From Henckelia pumila (taxonomy: Eukaryota; Streptophyta; Magnoliopsida; Lamiales; Gesneriaceae): a stretch of 64,000 bases of DNA. Within the stretch, counting starts at the first letter, position 1, and each line of letters begins with the position of its first letter. The stretch is from contig NC_133122.1 of the NCBI RefSeq assembly GCF_033568475.1, positions 14,636,763 to 14,700,762 of the forward strand, given 5' to 3'. Shown here piece after piece: positions 22,108 through 33,593 of the stretch. The notes under the pieces were generated by a model. The model was not told where the DNA came from, did no database searches, and saw only the letters and a list, made by a program, of their open reading frames with translations. A program made the position numbers and the translations under genes.

Positions 22108-22639
22108 TCATTTGAAAAAATCGGCAGCATTGAAATAAGTTGAACCACTTAAATGGTTACTGATTTCAACAAAATTGGTCTCTTTTTCTTTCCCCTTTAT
22201 CGATACTTTAAAGAGCTTACATAAGTGCTCAGGGGTACATGACCAATTTCTTGGAGTGCCACATTTATAATAAGCACTCTCATATCTTTTTGAATGATTT
22301 TTATTTTCACTCATATTTTCATGCTGCCCTTTTGAGTGGTTCGTGACGTTCTTTTGAGATTAGTTATTGAAGTAACTATCTCGATTATTTTCATATCCAT
22401 GGTCGTAACCACGATCGCGATCATTTTTACATCCACGTTCATGACCACATCCACTTCCTCGACCACGACCAAAATCTTGTTTATGCCTTTGATTTTGGTT
22501 TTCATTTTTCATTACGACATTTGCTTCAGGAAATGTCGTTGATCCAGTGGGTCGGGATTGATGATTTATTATTAACAATTCGTTGTTCTTTTCTAGTGAT
22601 ATCGAGAGCAACGAATTTAAGTTTTGCCAAATTTGACAT
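22108..22639 (-). pseudogene. Copia-1 gag remnant with large internal deletion
   Basis: Begins ATG at 22639 with MSNLAKLKFVALDI, the usual Copia gag start of this type, then jumps within a few codons to NNELLIINHQSRPTGSTTFPEAN, which in relatives lies ~200 residues later. The rest is a GRGRGSGCGHERG arginine/glycine stretch and a damaged zinc knuckle (YYKCGTPRNWSCTPEHLC). Frames change at least once. Confidence 0.85.
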
Positions 22640-23045
22640 GATGGTACTAGAAAAATAACAATGCATTTTATTAGTTAATTTTCATTAATATGACAATACA
22701 AAATAATGGATAAACGACGAGTACAAGTATGTTTAAAAATAGATAAAATGTGTGCGGTGGAAAATCGCTGGTGAGTACAAGACTCGTGAGCATGATGATC
22801 ATAGCCGTTATGAAAAATAGCCTTATAAATGCCATCATCTTCATCTTCGAAAAATCGAGAAAATATTTTGAGAAAAAGAATGAATTTTGGTGTGATTGAA
22901 AATGAGTTTGAGTGAACATATTTATAGGCAAAAAACTAGTCGTTTTGTGACCGTTGGGGGTAAGGAAAAAATTGAGTATGTGTTGAATAAAATTTGTGAT
23001 AATGATGCAATGCATATAATGATAATCATAATTAAATAATTAAGT

Positions 23046-23345
23046 ATATCATATCACATTATTATATTGGTGTCGTAGACAACCTTTTATATAATATTGT
23101 GAAATTATACCAATATAGTTAGTATAAAGTCAGGTATAGTATATCATATCACATTATTATAAGATCGGTGTCGTAGACAACCTTTTATATAATAACATGA
23201 GATTATACGAATATGGTTAGTATATAAATACACAATAATTTATATCATATCACGTTATTATAAGGTCAGTGTCATAGACAACCTTTTATATAATAACATG
23301 AAATTATATATTGATACAGTTAATATATATACATAATAAATATAT
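23046..23345 (-). repeat. Tandem repeats in the Copia-1 5' leader, ~3 units of ~110 bp
   Basis: Three successive units share TATATCATATCACRTTATTAT, GGTCRGTGTCRTAGACAACC and TTTTATATAATA. They lie between the 5' LTR and gag. Confidence 0.8.
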
Positions 23346-23619
23346 ATCACGTTATTGTTTAAAAACCTTAGAGGCTTTTATACTTGTCGTATCCCTTACC
23401 GGGAGTGTGGGATGTCGTCTTAACATCCTCCCAGGATTTATAACAAGTTTTGAAAAAAACTATTTTTTTCATAACATGATATTATATATTAATATATACA
23501 CAATAAAAATATATAAACAGTAAAATAAAAATTCTTACTTGTTGAATATTTTTGACTTTTTCTTGTATTTTGGAGCGTCGGAAAATATAGAGAACCTTCG
23601 AGCGATCGTGCCGATAACG

Positions 23620-23895
23620 TGTTGTGAAAAAGTAAAAATTTACGGTAAAAAGTAAATACTTCAAAACTCAAAATATATCAAATCTACACTTTATAATATT
23701 TTTCTCTCAACTCAATTGTATTTTTCATCACAAATGAAGACCTATTTATAGATCCACATTTGAGATTAGTCCAAAAATTAATACATCATCATCTACATCA
23801 TTACACATTAATTTTCCACATTTTACAACTCAATATTCAACATTCAACATTCAATATTCAATATTCAACATAATTATAATAATATATTTTTAACA
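23620..23895 (-). repeat. Copia-1 5' LTR
   Basis: Pairs with 18054-18333; about eight substitutions and a few short indels are visible between them. It drives the minus strand. Confidence 0.93.
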
Positions 23896-23900
23896 AATAC

Positions 23901-25300
23901 AATAAATTCAATAATAATAAGAAGAAGATACTAACAAGAAAATAATAATAAATAAAAGCCAACCCCACATGCACCCAAACCCATGTCCCCACACTCTGTT
24001 TTTGTAAATGCCCAACTTAAATCATCCTCAATTCTATAGCGCACTACTAAATTTGTTGGCTTCACTTATAAACAAATTCACATCTTTGGTACGGATCGAT
24101 GCATTTAATTTGAGAGGCGTAGTATTAAAAAGATGTCCCATATTGGCTGTTGGTGTTCCTGCCAGTTTGGGTAATTTTTATTGAGCTAGTTTTTGATGTT
24201 GAGTTAGATTCAAATTTATAATTTTTGACATGCTATCGACTCAGATCCATCGTTATGTGTTTGACTGCTCATACTTGGAACAGTTGTTAATTACTTCACG
24301 CTCTAAATATCCATTCCTAGCTAGACGTAAGAGGGTGTGTTGAGATATTCCATATTGTTTGGAATTTCGATATAGTTCATGTAAGCAGTGAGTTTCATGT
24401 ATAGACTTGAACAACCTTCTCCCTTTGAGCTAGTTTTTGGGATTAATTTGAAATGATATTCATCATCAATATATTTGAAATCCACAATTGCTGAAATTAT
24501 GTATCTTAATTTATAGTTGATTCGAGATCCACTTATATTCAAACAATTGAAATACATCGTATCAATATACCGTTTCAAACGTAGCCTAAAAGGTAGTTGT
24601 ATATCTGTATATAATTTTATGCATTTAAACTTGTTGAATTAAACTTTTTAAAGTAAAGAAAGTTGTTTTCAACATATCCGTATTTTTCAACATTACATAA
24701 CAAACTAAGATTTGTGCTTGGATTAATGAATTGAAAAAAAAAAAAAAAACATATTTCAAAGCATCGATTTCAGATGCATCGAATTGCTTGAATAAACACA
24801 ATTGAATGGAATATCGAATTCACTTCATATCAAGTCATGTAATATTACCAATAGGTGTTGTAGATTTCAAATGCACTTGTGACGAGTGTGATTCGAAATT
24901 CATTCTCTAGTAGATTTATGCAAACAAATCAATCTATCCATCCTATTCATGAAATAATCGATATTTCAAAAATACTCAAGTCAAACTACTGATCCAATGT
25001 AGGCCAATTAATTAGGCTGGTAGAATCAATTTTTTGCATACCTAATATCTCAGTTTTAAATAGTAAATTGACAATACAGTTATTATTTTTCTTTCTAAAA
25101 TTAATTATTATTATTATTTGTTTGAAAGAAAATTAATTGTTTTTATATTGAGAAAAAAACAATTATTATTCTTATTTTTTTTACTTCAAATTATTATTTG
25201 ACAGAATGGATTTGGGAAGAAAAGACCTGCCTTCACGCTCCCCCACCTCTCTCTCTCTCTCTCTGAGCTGTTTTTAAATTTTTATTTTTTATAAAAAAAA
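23901..25300. other. Spacer and SYP132 promoter region
   Basis: AT-rich without a recognisable gene up to ~25200. 25245-25264 is a (CT)n tract and 25280-25300 contains a TATAAAA-like string, followed by a purine-rich leader before the ATG at 25410; both fit a plant core promoter and 5' UTR. Confidence 0.5.
25245..25264 (+). repeat. (CT)n microsatellite upstream of the SNARE gene
   Basis: About ten CT repeats. Pyrimidine (Y) patches of this kind are common near plant transcription starts. Confidence 0.8.
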
Positions 25301-25409
25301 TTTATTTCACAAAACGCATAAACACTAGACTGAGAGGAGCCTTTTTCCCAGGGGAGAAGAAGATCCCTTGATATAACAATTCTTCTCTCGTTTCTTCGAC
25401 TACTGAAGA

Positions 25410-28400
25410 TGAACGACCTTTTGTCAGTGAGTTTCCGCCTTATTTTGATCGATTAAATCTTGATCTGGTGCATAATTTTTCTGATTTTGAAGTCTAGCGT
25501 GGAAATGTAGCGTTTATCAGCTGGGAATGGAATGAAAAAATATATTTTTTTTGGTTTTATAAAAACCCTTTACGCGGCGATTTTGATCGTTATTTATCTG
25601 GACTGGAGAAATTGCTTGTGAGAAGAATTGGGACGTAGATTGCTTTCATTTTAGTTTGACTCGTTTTTATGAACTTTCTATTAGTTGAGTGTGGTCGAAT
25701 TAATGAAGTAGAGAACAGATCTTCAAAACGTTGTCAATTCTGTTAATTTTGGATCGGATGCCTATTTTTCTGTTCGAGGAGGGGTGTGTCATGTCTCAAA
25801 GTTGGAAACTTTGGATAGGATCGTCTTTATTGGACTCGAGTTCATGTTTCTTTATGGGAATGAGCTCCTTAACTGAATGTTTTTGGTAAAAGATGAGGAA
25901 GGCGCTTGCATTTATTATTGTTGTTATTATTTTATTATCTTCTTTTTGTTTTTGGGTACTTTAGGCCTTCACATTGATCTTGACACATGAAATTTACTGG
26001 TCTGTCAGTTAAACTTGTTGATATGCCATAGAATGCTCATGAAGTATCTTATATTTTCATATAATTTCAGTCCTTGAACTTTTTATTTGGTTGGGTGCAT
26101 CTCGATTTGCCGCTTTGTACTTGCTGATGTACCATATAGTTTGCACGAAACCTATGTTATCATTTATTTAAGAATCACGTGGCTTAACTGAAACGAATTT
26201 CTTGTGAATTTAACAGGGTTTGTGATTCCATAAGCATTCAAAGTAGATTATATTAAGTTAGGGAATCTTTTTGTTATATTTTACACTAAAAAACCAAGAG
26301 GGTATCGAGCTACTCCTAGACAGACTTTTCTGGAACTATGCTTGAAACTTATCATATGAACGATATCATGGAACTCCATTTTGCATCTTGCATCTGGACT
26401 TCCAATTTATTGGTAGAGAAATTTTGTGTAATGCGTCATGCTTGTCTTCAGCTACACGGTGAAAACTTAATATTATGTTTAGTATCTGAGTTATGGTTTC
26501 ATTCTGACCGGTAACTTTTTTGATGCCCCAGTTTGTAGGTATGATTTATGCTTCTTGGTTGAGAAAAGAAACAATTTTTAAGTTTTTATCTTAATCTACT
26601 ATTTCTAGTTTAGATTTTGTATTACTATTATGAGATTCTCATTTTTAGCTCTTAACAACTGTAAAAGTGAGTGGACTTAGCCATTAGTTTCTTCGCTGAT
26701 AATTTTAAACATATCTGAGTTACACGTTTTCCCTCCAATAGTTGTTTATTCAACAGTGCTGTTTACAAGTTCATGTATGACCTTTTCCGTTCTTGTGCAC
26801 TTTTTGCAGGACTCCTTCGTGATCCCTCAGGATCAAAATAATAGAAACTCTGATATTGAAATGGGGATGCAGAGACCAAATAATTCAGAGGAATTAGGCT
26901 TGGAAAATTTCTTTAAGCAGGTGGCTATGATTTAGAATAATTACCGCTCCACAGTGATCCCAAAAAGGACCTTTTCGGCTCCTTTCTTATTTCCAATTCC
27001 AAATACCCTAAATCATATGGAATTATTTGCTTATCTTTTTTTTAAAAAAAAAAAAACTTTATTTGTCTTTGATTTTGTATTTCTAGGTTCAGGATATTGA
27101 AAAGCAATATGAAAAGCTCAATACCCTATTGAGAAAGCTTCAGGTTTGTAGTAGTCCGTTTCTGCCTCCCTTCTTTTTGAGTCCAAAGGTTTACGAGTAT
27201 GGATAAAATACCTTACTAAAGCTAACTCTTTCTTATCTACAACAACTCTATAGAATTTCTTGTGCCATAATATGGGCTTGCCCAGTGTTGCACTGTTTTG
27301 GACTTGACATGATTTCTGATTGTACTGTCCTTTTAGGTGAGCTCTATACTTTTAATCTGGAATTATCCCGGTATACTGATCCGACAATTGAATGAGGGAC
27401 ATCAATACAAAAGAAGCTTATAACACCCTCCTTACTTGATCTTCCTCTTTTTTAGCTGTTGTTAGCGGTGTGAGGGACATCAATACAAAAAGCTAACTCT
27501 TTTTTAGCTTCTTCACTTCATACTTTTTCCTGTAACTGTGTCATGTACGTGGTCCATGTTTGTCTATCTTAAGTATGAAATTCTCTTTTTTCGATATTTC
27601 GAATTCCTCCACCTTCAAGGTTTCACAGTAATGATTTACTAGCATTGCCCTCCCATCACCTTAATATTTTTTGAATATTTCTGATGTTAAGACTACTTTG
27701 TGTTATTGGGAACATGACATTTTTTGAAAGCAACACATTGCTGTGTAATACTTGTGTCTGGACACAACGATGGTCTTTTGACGATTTCGCTGAAGACAAT
27801 TTTGCAAGTTTCAGTTGATATTTAATCGCAACTAGTTCTTTTACTTCCCCAGTTTACACAGGCTTGTATTCACGCTATTAACAATTGCATGACTGGTTCC
27901 TAATGTAGTACAATGAGTTAAATAATATGCTTCAACTTGTTGGTGCAAACTTCTCTTGTGAGCTGCTCGGACTATTTTTATGAAGAGATTAAGCTCAGAA
28001 AATTTGTCGACTTCCAGCATGTGAATTCTGATCATTTACCATTATCTATGGCAGGATGCTCATGAGGAATCAAAGTCTGTTACCAAGGCTGCTAATATGA
28101 AAGGTGGGAGTTTCCATCTGACTTTGACCGGTGTTGCGGTAGATGGATTTTCCTGGATATTTTGTATTTTGAAGTCTTTCTAAAAGAAAATTACCATTGT
28201 GAAATGGGTTGGACCTTATCAATCACCGAATGAATCTTTGGAAAGAAATTAGATTCTTCTTTCCATATCTAAAACATATTATGACATAACTTAGAACGAG
28301 AGAATCTTCGTGCCCGGAAAATTGTTGGGAGTGATCAAAGTTCTTTTACCTTTTGGTCACATATTAGCCATGGTGTTGGATTGGATGGAGTTCCCTCAAC

Positions 28401-31400
28401 CCTAACTTCTCATGATTAATGTCATATGATCTGCAGCAATCAAGCAGCGAATGGAGAAGGATGTTGATGAAGTAGGAAAAATTGCCCGTTCTATTAAATC
28501 AAAAATTGAGGCACTTGACAAAGAGGTGAGAAAATATGTCTACTTTCTTTTTGTAGTTTAGCAATGGAGATTTCTGAGAATAGAAAATTTTGATAAACTT
28601 TTTTTTCCAGAATTTAGCTAATAGAGAAAAGCCTGGGTGTGGTAAAGGATCGGGTGTAGACAGATCAAGGACAGCAACAACAGTGTAATCACATCCTTTT
28701 ATGATGTCCTGGTTACTCTTCTTTCATAAATCGCATTTGTTTCTTTCATAAATTGCCGATGTTTCTTTCATAAATCGCATTTGTTTCATATGTTTTCGTT
28801 TACAAAAACAAGAAATATGATGTTTCGTTTGATCATTTTGAAATCGGCGTAATGTTGAGACTCTGGTCCATGTAAAATCTTGTTTTGGTAAAGGCCCATA
28901 TCAAACCATTAATAAATAATAACCAATTAAAATATGTGACACATTCAGTGAAATGTATATTTCTTTTTTACATACATAGCCACAGTTCAATTTCAGATAT
29001 ATTTTCCATCACTGTAGTGTCCATTTTTGAACTTAGCTGCATCTTACTTCTCTGCCTGGATTTGCCTAAGACACGCACTAGCTGCAGAAAGATAAAGTGA
29101 TTTTTACTGTTTGATGCTGTTGGTAGTCATGTTATGTTGTTTCAGTGACACATTTCATTCCTAGGAATACACATCTCAATAATTTCTTTGAACTTCTAAA
29201 CTTAAGAGTAAACCATCCATCTGGCTTGCAAAAGCTGTTGAATAATTATCAGGTGAGGACTTCGACGATACAATATAGCCACAAAAATAATAAATAACAG
29301 TCAATTTGTTGCAGTAGAGGCAAGTGCTCAAGTTGATTGATTACTTAATTGGAGTTGTTAATTCATGACTGTCATGGCTGCTGGCCATCATCATTCCCTT
29401 GTTTTGGCTTAAGTCTACCAGTACTTTACCGTTTAATAGTTAGACTAACCATGCAATATGATGTTTGTGGCTGGCTAATATCAGATTTCAAACAATCGTG
29501 AGACTTCAAATCGGTTGTAGATCATGGGCTACATGGAGGACATGCTGCAATTTTCCACTGTTCCTATCCCTATTTAATGATGAGATAAATGAAGCATAAG
29601 CTTTAAACGACTGTGTTTATATGCAGGGCTTTGAAGAAGAAGTTTAAAGACAGGATGTCTGAATTTCAGGTTGGTCTATTGCATATTATGATATGTGTGA
29701 TTTCGGGTTATTTCAGTTTGAACTTTATAGCACCTATTTCTCTTCGGTCATAGTAAGTACTTTTGCAGACTTTGAGAGAAAACATACATCAAGAGTATCG
29801 TGAGGTTGTCGAGAGGCGTGTATTCACAGGTATTGATATTTGATACTACTTGTCTAAGAGCATAGGTTTTGCCACTTACTGCCACAGGTTTCTAAAATCT
29901 GTTTTACCATTTGACAATTTTTTTTCACGTGATTCAGTCACGGGCACGCGAGCTGATGAAGAGGTGACTTCTCAAGTAACTTATTTAGTTTCCAGAACAC
30001 CATAGTTTATTTACACATTGTGCATTTACTTCAATCTTTATCTGCAGACAATTGATAAATTGATAGAGACTGGAGATAGCGAGCAGATTTTTCAGAAAGC
30101 AATCCGAGAACAAGGCAGAGGCCAGGTTTGGTTCTTCCAATGTTCTTTCTTGGTTATCACATATCATCTGTACTTTTCTTCTTGGGTATAATGCCACAGC
30201 GTCATGAATTTAAATATTTAGGCTTGGTACTTGCATCAGTAGCAGTTCTTTCCATAAATGACTAGTTACAGGTTTAGAAATTTGGGCGAGGGATCTTCGC
30301 ATTATAATTTTCTGCGGAGGAGCAGCTCAGTTTCACGTAGCACCTTGTTGGATTTGCGAGGGATGTTTTTGGTTAAGCAAAGTAGTTATGTAGCTTTTGT
30401 TATTTATATTTCAGGTGATGGATACTCTTGCAGAAATACAAGAGCGACATGATGCTGTTAGAGATTTAGAGAAGAAGCTTCTTGAATTGCAACAGGTATA
30501 TAAGTATCATACTGCTGATGATTGTAGGTGCTGCCAGGTTTAGGAAGTTTGTTAAGGAACCTGTTTTGCATATCCTTGGCAAACTACACATTATGTGTGA
30601 GTTTGGCATCCATAACACTAGGAACTATGGTTGAGGCCACATGTCCTGTGTTTTTTGAGCATGCTGCTGCCTCATTAAATGATTGTGTTGTGCATAATGC
30701 TCTAATGCAGCAAATAGATGAGTCCTTTCATTTTCTTGTTGATTCTGATCGTACCAGTTAATTTAATCTGTAACAAAAAGTAATTATAAACTAAGCACAG
30801 CCATGCCCTTAGGTTTGAATGATTACGATGATTCCCTCTGTATTGCTAAAGTTACAATGGGAACCCTTGAGGTTTGGTCAACCTTAGATTCTCACCTCTT
30901 GTTGTAGGGGGTTTAACCTTTTAATTAGATGAATTATCTTAAGGGTTTGTAATTATTCAAATCTTAAGGTTAACCTTTTACATTCTCACCGTGTGACTAT
31001 TCAACTCTCAAGGTTCACTTTGTAATTAGATGAATATCTTATCATTAGTGATTAACCTATGCATGACATTTCTTCTGAGGCGTCCTTGTAACTTAATTGT
31101 TCAAATCTCAAGGTGGCTGTGTAATCAGTTGAAACTTGGAGGGATTTCAATGTTATTTACACAAATCTTAATTTGTAACAGATATTTCCAAATGAAAACT
31201 AATGGTCCAGTGCATCAAATTATGATTACTTCATCATCATTTTTTTCTCGCGCAGATCTTCATGGACATGGCAGTACTGGTTGAAGCTCAAGGGGACATG
31301 CTTGATAATATAGAGTCACAGGTATACTATACCATAAGCATGCTCTACTACTGCTGCAGCTTTCTTCTGGGAAATTAGAATATTTTCTGGATTTCCAGTG

Positions 31401-31623
31401 GACGAAGTTGATAACTTTATGAATTGTTCCTCACGGTTTCAAATCTCAGGTCTCATCAGCTGTGGACCATGTGCAATCGGGGAACACTGCCCTTCAGAAG
31501 GCAAAGAGTTTACAAAGGAGCTCCAGAAAATGGATGTGCATAGCTATCATCATTCTTCTCATTATCGTTGCAATCATAGTTGTCGGTGTCCTTAAACCGT
31601 GGCAGAACAATAAAGGCGCTTAG
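25410..31623 (+). CDS. SYP132: Syntaxin of plants, SYP132-type plasma-membrane Qa-SNARE (13 exons, 308 aa)
   Basis: Exons: 25410-25427, 26810-26920, 27087-27143, 28055-28103, 28437-28525, 28611-28684, 29627-29669, 29769-29829, 29938-29963, 30048-30125, 30415-30495, 31256-31321, 31450-31623. All introns are GT-AG and phases close exactly. Domains: short N-peptide (MNDLLSDSF), Habc three-helix bundle (~residues 36-165, [29 protein letters not shown]), SNARE motif ~203-265 with zero-layer Gln ~241 (VEAQGDML), then a C-terminal membrane anchor ~281-299 ([19 protein letters not shown]). Family knowledge: SYP132 pairs with VAMP721/722 and SNAP33-type partners for vesicle fusion at the plasma membrane and cell plate. 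Length agrees with Arabidopsis SYP132 (~304 aa), and the [15 protein letters not shown] motif favours SYP132 over SYP12x. No lesion seen. Confidence 0.95.
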
Positions 31624-32696
31624 CTCTCCCTCCGACCGGGTAATGTAATAATGATGTATAAATACACACAAGTAATGCAATTGGGATTTGTTTTCCTGTC
31701 TTATACTACTTTGTGATCATTCTTTCTCTTATGATATTAGAACTTTGTGTTTGCTTTCCAACGTATACGCAATTTCTAGTCAACTTTCACTTGCCTGTGT
31801 GTAATATTATTTATTTTTTGAAGAACTACCCTTGTTATTTACTTTTGCTGGACTTTGGATGAGTGCTAAATTGCTCATAATATGAAAGAATACGTATATT
31901 ATTTTTTCCTAGTTACTAGTGATCTACTTAAACAAGAAGGGCACAACCACAGTACTGGGTACAGTAGATGTAGATCCCCTATGCTGCTCTATGCCCGTGT
32001 CCATTTCAAATCCTTTGGAGTTCATACAATATTGGGGCCAGAAAAGGGAACCCAAAACCTTCGTTTAAGAGAGTCGAAAACTAATGGGGCGAAATTACAA
32101 GATACAAATGTAATACGCAAATTAAAGAGAGAAATTGCGAACAACCTTGTGGAGTTGGGGGGTTCGAATCAAGATTCTATGCAACATCTGGTGTAGCAAA
32201 CACCTTCTATTCGGTGTGAGACCCATACATCCGGGTGTATCACACCTGATCTACCGTAGAATCTCAGGTGGATTAAGGTAGTGTTTGTAATTTGGATTAT
32301 GAATTTTTTCTCAACAAATTTGTGAGATAAAAATTCACAATCACTTATTTTTAGAAATTGCAAACACTGTCTAAGTTTTTGGGGTCTTAGGTTGTGAACA
32401 TGTTGTCGATTTTATTTAAAATCAACATAAAATATGTTAAAAAATAAGGAATTTTCGTTATCATACCCTACGAAGTACCACCTGTACTATTTGGAAAGGA
32501 AGTTTTACTCTAAATCGGTAAAGCATTTTTCATTCTTTTCCTTTCGATAAAATCTCCCAAACAATCGGAATGTTTAAATTTCGTTATATTTTTCAAATCC
32601 TTCATTGAGCCTCGACGTGGATTCTAACCACTTAAAAAAAGGGAAGGACAGAAAGAAAGAAAGAAGAATTAGAATTATGACTCAATATGTACACTT
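31624..32696. other. 3' UTR of SYP132 and spacer
   Basis: 31624 to ~31800 is the likely 3' UTR. 31882-32196 holds a 104-codon plus-strand ORF without recognisable domains, which I treat as chance. 32214-32249 has a short inverted repeat (GGTGTGA...TCACACC). A MITE lies at 32277-32371 and a short AAAG repeat near 32650. Confidence 0.5.
32277..32371. mobile_element. PIF/Harbinger (Tourist-like) MITE, 95 bp
   Basis: Ends GGTAGTGTTTG and CAAACACTGTC, flanked by TAA (32274-32276, 32372-32374), the 3-bp target duplication of this superfamily. Same family as the copy at 44162-44240. Confidence 0.7.
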
Positions 32697-32701
32697 GTTT
32701 T

Positions 32702-33518
32702 TGTAGTAGTCCGAACCCAGTTTTAGTGAGTAATTGCTAGTTAATCCAATTAATATGATTAAGGGATTTCAATTGGATTAACAGAGCCCGTTAATGGACC
32801 CAGAATGATCAGAAGTGGTCCGGAGGGTCAGGTGGAACGGACGCAACGTCCGGGGATCGGACGCAACGTTCGTGCCATCAGAAATGCGTCATTGCTTACG
32901 TACTTGATGGAACACTGGAAGCATCGAAAGCAACGATGGTGAACGGAAGCAACGTTCGTCAGGAGGAACGGACGCAACGATGAGGAACGGACGTTCCGTT
33001 CGTTGTCTATAAATAGAGGTGCCGAGATTCATTTCAAAGCACATCATTAACCTCTTCTCTCTCGATTCCTTAGTCTTCTAGCTCAGATCTAGGAAATTTT
33101 AGGCGTCCCGTTGGGAATCCGGAAGTGGCATAGCGATCCAGGCGTCGTAGCGGAGCTGTGGCCTAGTTTTGAGGCAAACGACAGCAAAGGGCTAACGACG
33201 GACGAAGGTATAACTTTTGCTTTCTAAAAATATTTAGGAGTATGCAATAGCTTAGTTAAGGCTTTTAGAGCACTATAATGATATTAGTATCATGTGACAG
33301 TGTAGTGCGGATTCTAGGCGTGGACCTAGAGCTGATAACACTTGCCTTGGGATCGCTATGCCACTTTCGGATTTGGTTGTATAATTATTTGGGTATTTAC
33401 AGATTCCTTTCCTTGGGATTGTTTATGGTTTCCGCAGTTTAATTCTGATTACTGTTTTATTAAGTTAATTGCATGCCTAAGTTCTATTTAGTAGGTGATC
33501 TCAGTAAGGATCACTACA
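32702..33518 (+). repeat. Gypsy-1 5' LTR, internally deleted (817 bp)
   Basis: Collinear with 38075-39389 to position 33347 and again from ~33371, with the 3' LTR having ~510 bp more between. The junction carries a 24-nt inverted copy of 33116-33139. TATA box TCTATAAATAG near 33006, preceded by repeated GGACGCAACG units (32832-33004). Confidence 0.92.
32832..33004 (+). promoter_or_regulatory. Repeated GGACGCAACG motif block in the Gypsy-1 LTR promoter
   Basis: At least six variants of GGA(C/A)GCAACG(T/A) occur in 170 bp directly upstream of the TATA box, including near-palindromic GGACGCAACGTCC. The same block is in the 3' LTR (38205-38378). Spacing and position suggest binding sites for a host factor; this is an inference. 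Confidence 0.55.
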
Positions 33519-33593
33519 TTTATGGTATCAGAGCATGCATAGTATTCTTGGGATTTAGATTCTGCATACGATAACTGTGAGGTACTTTTGTAG

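Larger units (their letters stand above)
18054..23895 (-). mobile_element. Ty1/Copia LTR retrotransposon, decayed, minus strand (Copia-1)
   Basis: LTRs of 280 bp (18054-18333) and 276 bp (23620-23895), both TG...CA and ~97% alike by eye, flanked by the TSD AATAC (18049-18053, 23896-23900). On the minus strand the order gag, protease, integrase, RT, RNase H is that of Copia. A polypurine tract (AAGGGGGAG) directly precedes the 3' LTR at 18334-18343. The sequence after the 5' LTR reads ACGTTATCGGCACGATCG, a variant primer-binding region seen in some plant Copia elements. The coding region is broken by stops, frameshifts and a gag deletion. Confidence 0.95.

Noticed and set aside
18054-23895. 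Copia-1 as an integrated plant pararetrovirus
   Set aside because: It has LTRs, an integrase and a 5-bp TSD, and no movement or coat protein.
24321-24578. 85-codon minus-strand ORF
   Set aside because: AT-rich spacer, no domain or neighbouring signals.
30258-30761. ORFs of 64-77 codons inside SYP132
   Set aside because: They overlap introns and the real exon in another frame and show no domain.
31882-32196. 104-codon ORF downstream of SYP132
   Set aside because: No recognisable motif, no promoter or splice context, and the tail overlaps a short inverted repeat; probably chance.
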